Positions 1 to 6,455 of a stretch of DNA of 12,447 nucleotides are shown piece by piece. The notes under the pieces are model-generated. The model saw only the letters and a list, made by a program, of their open reading frames with translations. It had not been told where the DNA came from and did not search any database. Where the stretch lies: NCBI GenBank assembly GCA_021827245.1, contig JAKAWN010000186.1, forward strand, positions 1 to 12,447, given 5' to 3'. Position numbers and translations under genes: made by a program. Origin of the DNA: Acidobacteriota bacterium. GTDB taxonomy: Bacteria > Acidobacteriota > Terriglobia > UBA7540. Within the stretch, counting starts at the first letter, position 1, and each line of letters begins with the position of its first letter.

Positions 1-342
1 TACGCGAATTTCACGCGCAAAGGTAACACCCTTTATATCCACGTACACTTCTGGCCGGGCGATACGCCGGCGGCGAACTGGTTGTCGTTCTTTACCCCAC
101 AGACGGTAGTAGCCGTGGGCGGGCTGCGCACCAAAGTGCTGTCCGCAAAATTGTTTGCCTCAGGCAAGAAGGTGAATTTCCGGCAGGATGATATTTCGAT
201 CCAGTTCACCGGCTTGCCCACCAAAGCTCCTGACGATCCGGTGACGGTGATTGAGGCGGAGTGCGAATCAGAACCTGTCGTCAACAGTCTCTACGTGCGC
301 GAACACAGGAAGCGTTACAAGGTGGGAGTGGACTGGTCGTAA
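1..342 (+). CDS. Alpha-L-fucosidase-like protein (GH29 type), C-terminal fragment
   Basis: The frame is open from the first base of the window to a TAA at 340-342, giving 113 residues of a protein whose start lies upstream. The visible part matches what I remember of the C-terminal beta-sandwich of GH29-like alpha-L-fucosidases: a GNTLYIHVHFWPG strand early on, then VGGLRTKVLSAKLFASGKKV, then a FTGLPTKAPDDPVTVIEAEC segment. GH29 enzymes remove terminal L-fucose from glycans. The catalytic domain and any signal peptide lie outside the window, so activity and location cannot be judged. The first internal ATG (position 82) is only a Met-free-end artefact, not a start. The neighbouring dehydrogenase and lactonase would fit use of released L-fucose. 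The fragment could also belong to a fucosidase-related glycosidase with another specificity. Confidence 0.75.
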   Translation, partial: YANFTRKGNTLYIHVHFWPGDTPAANWLSFFTPQTVVAVGGLRTKVLSAKLFASGKKVNFRQDDISIQFTGLPTKAPDDPVTVIEAECESEPVVNSLYVREHRKRYKVGVDWS

Positions 343-370
343 AGCTCGGCCCCGGAACAGTAACAACAGA

Positions 371-412
371 GCAGGCTTGCTTATCAAAAGCCTTGCGCTT
401 GAGCAAGCCTGC
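371..412. terminator. Strong inverted repeat between convergent genes, probable bidirectional terminator
   Basis: GCAGGCTTGCT at 371-381 is the exact reverse complement of AGCAAGCCTGC at 402-412. The stem extends by a G-U and an A-T pair to 13 bp with a 16-nt loop. It lies in the 87-bp gap between the fucosidase stop (342) and the dehydrogenase stop (430), which are convergent. On the minus strand the stem is followed by TCTGTTGTTA, a loosely T-rich tail. On the plus strand it is followed by C/G-rich sequence, so the signal looks better for the dehydrogenase transcript. CAAGCCTG occurs again at 419-426, giving a possible alternative pairing partner for the left arm. Confidence 0.6.
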
Positions 413-429
413 CCCGGACAAGCCTGAGA

Positions 430-1446
430 TCAGAGATTGAACAGAATTTTGAGGCTGCGGTCAGGATCGTGCATTCTGTGAATCCCTTCTTCGATGTCTT
501 TAAGGGGCAGGCGGTCTGTCACCACGTTCTTCACATCGATGGCGCGCTGTTCGAGCAGCGAGATAGCGACAAGAAAATCCTTCGGAGTGTAGACACGCGC
601 GCCGGAAGTACGGATTTCCTTGAAGACTAAATTCAGAACGTCGACTTCCGCCGGCGACTTCGGCAGGCCGATAAATGTGATGTGGCCCCTCACTTTGCAG
701 GACTGAACCGCATCCCGGCAAGCTGGGCTTGCTCCCGTTGCCTCGAACACATGGTCCACAAAAGACTCGCCGGTCAATTTTCTGATCACCTCAGAGGGCT
801 TCACATCAAAAGGATCGACGACAGTAAATCCCATTTGCCCGGCCCGGTCACGCCGGAACGCATTTGCTTCCGACACCAGCACCCGGCGCGCTCCCACTGC
901 TCGCAGCACTTGGGCAACGAGATTTCCAATCGGTCCGGCCCCGGTAACCAGCGCCGTATCGCCCGCCAGGAATCCGGAAGTTCGGACCACGTGGACTGCC
1001 ACAGAGAGAGGTTCGAGCAGCGCCGCCTGTTCGTCCTCGACACCCGGCGGGACAGGAATCAATTGATCAGGTTTGGCCTTCACATATTCTGCAAATCCGC
1101 CATCCGTATCGATCCCAATCAGGCCGAGCTTCTCGCAGACGTGCGCATTGCCTTCGCGACAGGGTGTGCAGCGACCACAGGAAATCAGCGGGAAAACAGC
1201 AACGCGGTCCCCTGCCTTAAATCCCGATTCCTCGGCTGCTCTCGTTTCTGCTACCGTGCCAAAAATCTCGTGGCCCAACACGCGCGGAGGGACCACTCGG
1301 GGATGTTTGCCAGCGTAGATCAACATGTCACTACCGCAGATGCCCGCATAGCGTACTTTCACGAGCACTTCGTCCGGATTCAGCTCTGGCTTTGGCCATT
1401 CCTGGAACTTGAGGCTTTCGGCTCCGGTATAAACACCTGCTTGCAT
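430..1446 (-). CDS. Zinc-dependent sugar/polyol dehydrogenase (medium-chain MDR, sorbitol/threonine dehydrogenase-like)
   Basis: A 338-residue medium-chain alcohol dehydrogenase that should oxidise a sugar or polyol hydroxyl with NAD(P)+ in the cytoplasm. Catalytic zinc ligands are visible as Cys37 (AGICGSD), His59-Glu60 (GHE) and a Glu near 145. The structural zinc site is the Cys90/93/96/104 cluster. The Rossmann motif GAGPIG is at 169-174, and the acidic Glu193 after the second strand favours NAD over NADP. I chose the ATG at 1444-1446: it is preceded by AAAGGA at 8-nt spacing and the protein then begins MQAGVYTG, as relatives do. An in-frame ATG at 1506 would add 20 residues unlike the family. 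Substrate is unknown. The nearby fucosidase and lactonase suggest L-fucose or a similar deoxysugar, and the archaeal MDR arabinose dehydrogenase of Sulfolobus is a precedent for a zinc MDR that accepts L-fucose. Threonine, sorbitol or galactitol-phosphate dehydrogenase remain possible. Confidence 0.88.
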   Translation of the reverse strand: MQAGVYTGAESLKFQEWPKPELNPDEVLVKVRYAGICGSDMLIYAGKHPRVVPPRVLGHEIFGTVAETRAAEESGFKAGDRVAVFPLISCGRCTPCREGNAHVCEKLGLIGIDTDGGFAEYVKAKPDQLIPVPPGVEDEQAALLEPLSVAVHVVRTSGFLAGDTALVTGAGPIGNLVAQVLRAVGARRVLVSEANAFRRDRAGQMGFTVVDPFDVKPSEVIRKLTGESFVDHVFEATGASPACRDAVQSCKVRGHITFIGLPKSPAEVDVLNLVFKEIRTSGARVYTPKDFLVAISLLEQRAIDVKNVVTDRLPLKDIEEGIHRMHDPDRSLKILFNL

Positions 1447-1476
1447 TTGAATTGTCCTTTCATGAAGAGTGGGCCG

Positions 1477-1506
1477 CGTATGGCAGAGCCGTGAAACGGC
1501 TGGCAA
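1477..1506 (-). promoter_or_regulatory. Candidate promoter of the dehydrogenase gene
   Basis: Read on the minus strand, TTGCCA (1501-1506, 5 of 6 to the -35 consensus) is followed after 18 bp by CATACG (1477-1482, 3 of 6 to the -10 consensus). Transcription would start around 1470, giving a leader of about 25 nt carrying the AAAGGA ribosome site. The -10 box is poor, so this is a tentative call. Confidence 0.35.
1487..1501. promoter_or_regulatory. 15-bp palindrome, candidate repressor operator
   Basis: AGCCGT-GAA-ACGGCT is a perfect 6-bp inverted repeat around three bases. It sits inside the spacer of the candidate dehydrogenase promoter, where a bound regulator would block RNA polymerase. 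A partial relative, GCCGCAAAACGGAA, lies at 1635-1648 towards xfp and shares GCCG..AAACGG. No regulator gene is in the window, so the binding protein is unknown. Confidence 0.35.
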
Positions 1507-1750
1507 TCTGCTGCCTGTTCAACGACGGAATAACGGTCACGCTCCATGTTATTTCCATCCGGGCAACAAAGGCAATACAGATGGAGCATTTAGATGGACG
1601 CTGAGGCTCGGTAACGCGGACGGCCGGCGGATCTGCCGCAAAACGGAATGCTGACTCCAGTGATTTTTATTCCCTCTCAAGTGTAATAGAATTTTATTTA
1701 GGCCTGTCCGTTGAACGTAAAACCCGAACCTGAAGAGGGAGGGAAATTTC

Positions 1751-4156
1751 ATGGCCATTTCAACGCAGCCCAAAGGCCGTTCGCCGCTATCCATTTCGAC
1801 CAAGCCGCTCTCTTCCGAAGAGCTCCGCAAGATGAATGCTTATTGGCGAGCTGCCAACTACCTTTCGGTTGGGCAGATCTATCTCTATGCCAATCCGTTG
1901 CTGCGCGAGCCCCTTAAAGCGGAGCATGTGAAACCGCGCCTGCTGGGCCACTGGGGCACCACGCCGGGACTGAATTTCATATACGTTCACTTCAACAGGA
2001 TCATCAAGAAATTCGACCTGAACGTGATTTACATAACGGGGCCTGGCCATGGAGGGCCAGGGCTGGTGGCAAATACTTACCTGGAGGGGACCTACAGCGA
2101 AATCTATCGGAACATCCCGCAAAACGCCCTTGGCCTGCAGCGGCTTTTCAAGCAGTTTTCGTTCCCTGGCGGAATTCCGAGCCACGTGGCGCCGGAAACT
2201 CCGGGATCGATTCACGAAGGCGGGGAGCTCGGTTATTCCGTTGCCCATGCTTACGGAGCAGCTTTTGACAACCCGGACCTGCTGGTCTGCTGCGTTGTAG
2301 GAGACGGAGAGGCTGAAACAGGGCCGCTGGCGACAAGCTGGCATTCGAACAAATTCCTGAACCCGGTGCGGGATGGCGCCGTCCTGCCGATCCTTCATCT
2401 GAACGGCTACAAGATCAACAATCCAACAGTGCTGGGCCGCATGGGCGACGACGAACTGAACGACCTGTTCAAAGGCTACGGATACAAACCTTATTTCGTG
2501 GAAGGCGATCAGCCCGAGGCTATGCACCAACTGATGGCCGGAACGCTGGATGCCGTTGTGAATGAGATCCGCGAAATTCAGAAAACCGCGCGAGACAATG
2601 GAAAAGAATCCCGCCCCGTGTGGCCGATGATCATCCTGCGATCGCCGAAAGGCTGGACGGGACCCAAAGTCGTGGACGGGCAGCAGGTGGAGGGCACTTA
2701 CCGGGCGCATCAGGTTCCGCTGGCCGAAACAAACACTAATCCTGAGCACCTGAAAATGCTCGAAGAGTGGATGAAGAGCTACAGGCCGGAGGAGCTTTTC
2801 GATCAAGAGGGGCGACTGATTCCTGAGCTGGCGGAGCTGGCTCCCAAAGGCAACCGGCGGATGGGCGCCAACCCCCATGCAAACGGCGGAATTCTTTTGA
2901 AAGATCTTGTGATGCCCGATTTCCGTGATTATGCGGTCCCGGTCCCCTCACCCGGGAAAAACCTGGCGGAAGCGACCAGGGTTATGGGCACCTTCCTTCG
3001 CGATGTAATGAAGCTGAACGAAGAGTCGAAGAATTTTCGCGTCATGGGACCCGATGAAACGAGTTCCAACCGCCTGAGCGCGCTGTTCGACGTTACGGAC
3101 AAAGTGTTCATGGAGGAGGTGCTGCACACCGATGATCATCTCTCGCCGACGGGACGCGTGATGGAAGTCCTTAGCGAGCACATGTGCCAGGGGTGGCTTG
3201 AGGGCTACCTGCTGACTGGCCGGCACGGTTTCTTTTCCTGCTACGAGGCCTTCATTCACATCGTGGATTCAATGTTCAACCAGCACGCCAAGTGGCTGAA
3301 GGTGACACGCGACATCCCCTGGCGGAGGCGTATCGCATCCTTGAACTATCTGCTGACTTCGCACGTTTGGCGGCAGGATCACAACGGTTTCTCCCATCAA
3401 GATCCCGGCTTCATCGACCATGTCGTAAACAAGAAGGCTGACATTGTCCGGGTCTATCTCCCCCCTGATGCCAACACGCTGCTTTCAGTGACCGACCACT
3501 GCCTGCGCAGCCGGCATTACGTGAACGTTATCGTAGCCGGCAAGCAACCGTCTCTGCAGTGGCTTGACATGGAGTCGGCTGTCCAGCACTGTACGGCGGG
3601 AATTGGAATCTGGAGTTGGGCCAGCAACGACCAGGGAGGCGAACCCGACGTCGTGATGGCGTGCTCTGGCGACGTTCCCACTTTGGAAACGCTGGCGGCA
3701 GTGGACCTCTTGCGGCGGCATTTCGACGACATCCGGATCCGAGTCATTAACATCGTGGACCTAATGACGCTTCAGCCGTCAACCGAACATCCGCACGGAC
3801 TTAACGACCGCGACTTTGACATCCTTTTTACCACGGACAAGCCGATCATCTTTGCCTATCACGGATACCCTTGGCTGATTCACCGCCTGACGTATCGGAG
3901 GACGAATCACAAGAATCTTCATGTGCGTGGCTATAAGGAAGAAGGGACGACAACCACGCACTTCGACATGGCGGTGCTGAATGACCTCGACCGATTCCAT
4001 CTGGCTGGCGATGTAGTGGATCGCGTGCCCCGGCTGGCCCGAATCGGAGCGCATTTCAAGCAGGAACTACGCAATAAACTGATCGAGCACAAGAACTACA
4101 TCGTGGAGTCCGGCCAGGATATGCCGGAAGTACGAGAATGGAAGTGGCCGTACTGA
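1751..4156 (+). CDS. xfp: Phosphoketolase (xylulose-5-P / fructose-6-P)
   Basis: A complete 801-residue thiamine-diphosphate enzyme that cleaves xylulose-5-phosphate, and in dual-specificity members fructose-6-phosphate, with phosphate to acetyl-phosphate plus glyceraldehyde-3-P or erythrose-4-P in the cytoplasm. Family marks appear in order: [11 protein letters not shown] from 66 (His67), GPGHGG 97-102 (His100), [11 protein letters not shown] 153-163, the ThDP/metal motif GDGEAETGP 184-192 with [12 protein letters not shown] 216-227, YRAHQVPL with His320-Gln321, GPDETSSN 433-440, and the [16 protein letters not shown] segment from 481 whose Glu484 aligns with the catalytic Glu of bifidobacterial enzymes. 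Length matches the usual 790-825. The start has a strong GGGAGGG site at 7-nt spacing. No acetate kinase or phosphotransacetylase gene is adjacent, so acetyl-P must be handled by genes elsewhere. It runs convergently into the lactonase gene. Whether it accepts fructose-6-P cannot be told from sequence alone. Confidence 0.97.
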   Translation: MAISTQPKGRSPLSISTKPLSSEELRKMNAYWRAANYLSVGQIYLYANPLLREPLKAEHVKPRLLGHWGTTPGLNFIYVHFNRIIKKFDLNVIYITGPGHGGPGLVANTYLEGTYSEIYRNIPQNALGLQRLFKQFSFPGGIPSHVAPETPGSIHEGGELGYSVAHAYGAAFDNPDLLVCCVVGDGEAETGPLATSWHSNKFLNPVRDGAVLPILHLNGYKINNPTVLGRMGDDELNDLFKGYGYKPYFVEGDQPEAMHQLMAGTLDAVVNEIREIQKTARDNGKESRPVWPMIILRSPKGWTGPKVVDGQQVEGTYRAHQVPLAETNTNPEHLKMLEEWMKSYRPEELFDQEGRLIPELAELAPKGNRRMGANPHANGGILLKDLVMPDFRDYAVPVPSPGKNLAEATRVMGTFLRDVMKLNEESKNFRVMGPDETSSNRLSALFDVTDKVFMEEVLHTDDHLSPTGRVMEVLSEHMCQGWLEGYLLTGRHGFFSCYEAFIHIVDSMFNQHAKWLKVTRDIPWRRRIASLNYLLTSHVWRQDHNGFSHQDPGFIDHVVNKKADIVRVYLPPDANTLLSVTDHCLRSRHYVNVIVAGKQPSLQWLDMESAVQHCTAGIGIWSWASNDQGGEPDVVMACSGDVPTLETLAAVDLLRRHFDDIRIRVINIVDLMTLQPSTEHPHGLNDRDFDILFTTDKPIIFAYHGYPWLIHRLTYRRTNHKNLHVRGYKEEGTTTTHFDMAVLNDLDRFHLAGDVVDRVPRLARIGAHFKQELRNKLIEHKNYIVESGQDMPEVREWKWPY

Positions 4157-4169
4157 GCCGCCTTCGAGC

Positions 4170-5006
4170 TTAGACCTTCAGCCTGTAAAAGCGCGCGGCA
4201 GTGCCACCATAGACAGCCTGTATCGAGGCTGCATCAAGGTGGGGGTTGAGCACGGTCTCAAGCGCAGCGATCACGCGATCGTAACTGCCAGCCAGCAGGC
4301 ACACCGGCCAGTCGCTGCCGTACATCAGGCGGTCTGGCCCAAAACATTCGGTGACATGCTCGATGTAGGGGCGCAAATGCTCCGGACTCCATGAATTGTG
4401 GTCGGCCTCTGTAATCATTCCTGAAAGCTTGCAGTAAAGGTTCTTATACTGGGCCAGATCGCGAATCAGGGACTTCCAAGGCCCCAGTTTCTGCGCCTTG
4501 ATTTCCGGCTTGGCAATATGGTCGATGACGGCTCGCAAACCAGCAACCTCTTCAAGCACCTTGGTGACGTAGGGCAGGTGGCGCGGGTGGACCAGGAAAT
4601 CGAATGGAAAGTCCATCTGGGCGATAATTCGTAAAGCATCCGTAACCCGTGGCCGCAAGATCCAGTCATCGTCGGGGAGTTCCTCCAGCATAGGCCGCAG
4701 TCCGATGAACTTGTGCTGCCGGGAGTAATGCTCGAACAACCTCGGAAAATCGCTGCTTTCGAGATCGAGCCAGCCAACAACCCCCGCAATGAAATCATGC
4801 CTGGCTGCAAGCTCCAGCAGGAAATCTGTTTCGGCAACGGTGGGCGCAGCCTGAACAAGCACAGTCTTATCAATTTGATGGCTTTCCAAGCTGGGTTTGA
4901 GGTCTTCGGGCAAGTAGTCGCGGTACAAAGTTGTCATCGTGGGCTTCATCCAAGAATAATCACCCCTCGAAACTTTCCAGAAATGCTGATGGCTATCGAT
5001 CCGCAT
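4170..5006 (-). CDS. Amidohydrolase-2 family sugar lactonase (COG3618; L-fuconolactonase / L-rhamnonolactonase-like)
   Basis: A 278-residue TIM-barrel metal hydrolase of the amidohydrolase superfamily. Relatives open sugar-acid lactones such as L-fucono-1,5-lactone or L-rhamnono-lactone in non-phosphorylating deoxysugar pathways. The signature is complete: DSHQHFW at 4-10 (metal-binding His6 and His8), LVHPRH with His140, IDHIAKPEI with His163, KLSGM at 193-197 and YGSDWPV at 229-235 with the active-site Asp232. Length is normal for the group. The ATG at 5004-5006 has GAGG 7 nt upstream. Its stop is only 13 bp from the xfp stop in convergent orientation. It is divergent from the MFS gene over a 153-bp gap, so the two may share control. 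Other COG3618 members act on aromatic lactones, so the sugar assignment leans on the nearby fucosidase and dehydrogenase. Confidence 0.87.
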   Translation of the reverse strand: MRIDSHQHFWKVSRGDYSWMKPTMTTLYRDYLPEDLKPSLESHQIDKTVLVQAAPTVAETDFLLELAARHDFIAGVVGWLDLESSDFPRLFEHYSRQHKFIGLRPMLEELPDDDWILRPRVTDALRIIAQMDFPFDFLVHPRHLPYVTKVLEEVAGLRAVIDHIAKPEIKAQKLGPWKSLIRDLAQYKNLYCKLSGMITEADHNSWSPEHLRPYIEHVTECFGPDRLMYGSDWPVCLLAGSYDRVIAALETVLNPHLDAASIQAVYGGTAARFYRLKV

Positions 5007-5159
5007 CGTGTCACCTCGCTGCGCCCTCTTAAATCACAAAGTGACTCTCCAGGGCAACTGAATGTATCAATCCGGTACCCTTCATGTTGCACAAATAGCT
5101 TCAATTCCTGCATCCATAATAAACTGGTTCGTTACGCCAATTCAGACTGTTAGGAAACT
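5007..5159. promoter_or_regulatory. Divergent intergenic control region (lactonase / MFS transporter)
   Basis: The 153-bp gap must carry promoters for both divergent genes. It is more AT-rich than its flanks. For the MFS gene CATAAT at 5115-5120 resembles a -10 box (5 of 6), while the best -35-like hexamer, TTGCAC at 5087-5092, is 22 bp away, which is too far. TCAC-AAA-GTGA at 5034-5044 is a small dyad about 30 bp upstream of the lactonase start. None of these is strong on its own. Confidence 0.35.
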
Positions 5160-6323
5160 ATGAGAGACCATCGTGGACAGTTAATCTTCCTGGCCTTGTT
5201 TCGGATGGCGCGCAGTATCGCGGCCGGCATGATCACCATTGCTTTTCCATACCTGGTACTAAGATACCGCCATTACAGCCCTTTTCAGCTTGGCCTGCTC
5301 TATACTTCTGCGGCGATAGCCACCGCAATCCTGGGCCTTCTGTTCGGATTCCTGACCGACTCCTGGGGAAGAGGTAAAACGCTCTTTCTGGTGGGAGTGC
5401 TGCTCCCCGTCAGTTCCATCATCGTAGTTTTTTCCACCCGGTTGCCTGCGCTGTTTGTCGCTACTACGCTGGGCGGTTACTCGGCGACGGGATCGCTGAT
5501 GACGGGAGGGATCGGAGGCGCGGCACAGCCTATCCAGAACGCTGTCATCACCGATCTGACAAGACCCGAAAACCGGACATCCTACTTTTCCATCCTGACG
5601 TTCCTGAGCGGAGTGTTCGGAGCGCTCGGAGCATTGCTTGCCCGTCATGCCGACATTCTGGACGTGTTCCTGTATGCCACGATCATTTCCGGCGGGGGTA
5701 TGGCATTTCTGTTTTTCATAAAGACACAAAATGTCCGGGGCAATCTTCGCAGACTTCGCAGCAAGATCGTGATCGGCAAATTCACCCTGACTGGAATGAT
5801 TAATGGATTCACCCAGGGGCTGATCGTCCCATTCCTGATCCCTTTCTTCGTGATTGTTTATCACGTTCCGAAATCAGAGATGGCGGTCTATGCGTTCGCC
5901 AGCGGCGCCTTGGCGGCGTTCGCTCTTTTGGCTGCGCCGCGCTTGGAGCAGACACTGGGGTTTGTGAACAGCATCGCCGTGACACGCGGACTGGGAACAG
6001 TGCTTCTGCTGCTGTTGCCCTTCTGGCACGTTTACGCAATCGCCCTGGCGGTTTATCTGATAACACCCGCACTGCGTGTGACCGCCGTTCCGGTCCAGCA
6101 AACCGCACTGACAGAAATGGTCCAGCAGGACGAACTGGGCCGGGCATTGGGAATCAACCAAGTGGCCCGGCTGGGAGCTTCTTCGGGAGGAATCACGCTC
6201 ACTGGATATTTGTTCAATATTTCAGAAATCGCCGCGCCTTTTTGTATTTACGCAGTGGCCATGGTGGCAAACATCTACCTCTATTTCCACTTTTTCGCCG
6301 GAAAGAGTCCAAACAGGGCCTGA
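5160..6323 (+). CDS. Major facilitator superfamily transporter
   Basis: A 387-residue integral inner-membrane protein, hydrophobic almost throughout, consistent with about 12 transmembrane helices (usual MFS length 380-450). The loop between helices 2 and 3 carries MFS motif A as GFLTDSWGRGK, from Gly63 with Asp67, Gly70 and Arg71. A central polar loop around 191-207 (rich in Arg and Lys, RGNLRRLRSK) separates the two six-helix halves. AGGA at 5152-5155 precedes the ATG by 4 nt, a short but usable spacing. Substrate cannot be read from the sequence. Divergent pairing with the sugar lactonase makes sugar or sugar-acid uptake a reasonable guess, but drug or metabolite export is equally possible for this general type. 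It does not look like a close FucP relative. Confidence 0.85.
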   Translation: MRDHRGQLIFLALFRMARSIAAGMITIAFPYLVLRYRHYSPFQLGLLYTSAAIATAILGLLFGFLTDSWGRGKTLFLVGVLLPVSSIIVVFSTRLPALFVATTLGGYSATGSLMTGGIGGAAQPIQNAVITDLTRPENRTSYFSILTFLSGVFGALGALLARHADILDVFLYATIISGGGMAFLFFIKTQNVRGNLRRLRSKIVIGKFTLTGMINGFTQGLIVPFLIPFFVIVYHVPKSEMAVYAFASGALAAFALLAAPRLEQTLGFVNSIAVTRGLGTVLLLLLPFWHVYAIALAVYLITPALRVTAVPVQQTALTEMVQQDELGRALGINQVARLGASSGGITLTGYLFNISEIAAPFCIYAVAMVANIYLYFHFFAGKSPNRA

Positions 6324-6455
6324 TACAACCCTCGCTGCAGTTCTTCCTGTGCGCGCCAGAAGCGAACTTCTCCTGATATTGCGCCCGGCTGTCCGATCCT
6401 GCGCCGTCTTCTGCCAGACAATCCCAATGCCAAACATCCTGCGCAATGCTAAGCT
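6324..6455. other. Intergenic region before rnr
   Basis: No gene is visible in these 132 bp. A 5-bp hairpin, AGAAG-CGAA-CTTCT (6358-6371), follows the MFS stop but has no T tract. Near the end, ATGCCA (6427-6432) and TGC-TAAGCT (6447-6455) are 17 bp apart and could be a weak extended -10 promoter for rnr (4 of 6 and 3 of 6 matches). Confidence 0.25.

Larger units (their letters stand above)
1447..1750. other. Divergent control region between the dehydrogenase and xfp
   Basis: This 304-bp gap holds no convincing gene. Besides the dehydrogenase promoter and palindromes, it contains an AT-rich stretch at about 1660-1700 that stands out from the GC-rich surroundings. TAGAAT at 1687-1692 is a plausible -10 box for xfp (4 of 6), but no good -35 box lies 16-18 bp upstream of it. 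The xfp ribosome site, GGGAGGG at 1737-1743, ends 7 nt before the ATG. Confidence 0.4.

Noticed and set aside
682..1494. 270-codon plus-strand frame across the dehydrogenase gene
   Set aside because: It is antisense to an enzyme with all zinc and NAD motifs intact. The translation is Arg/His/Cys-rich without domain features.
1787..2878. Long open frame (363 codons) on the minus strand inside xfp
   Set aside because: It is fully antisense to a well-conserved gene, its translation resembles no family, and long antisense frames are common in GC-rich coding DNA.
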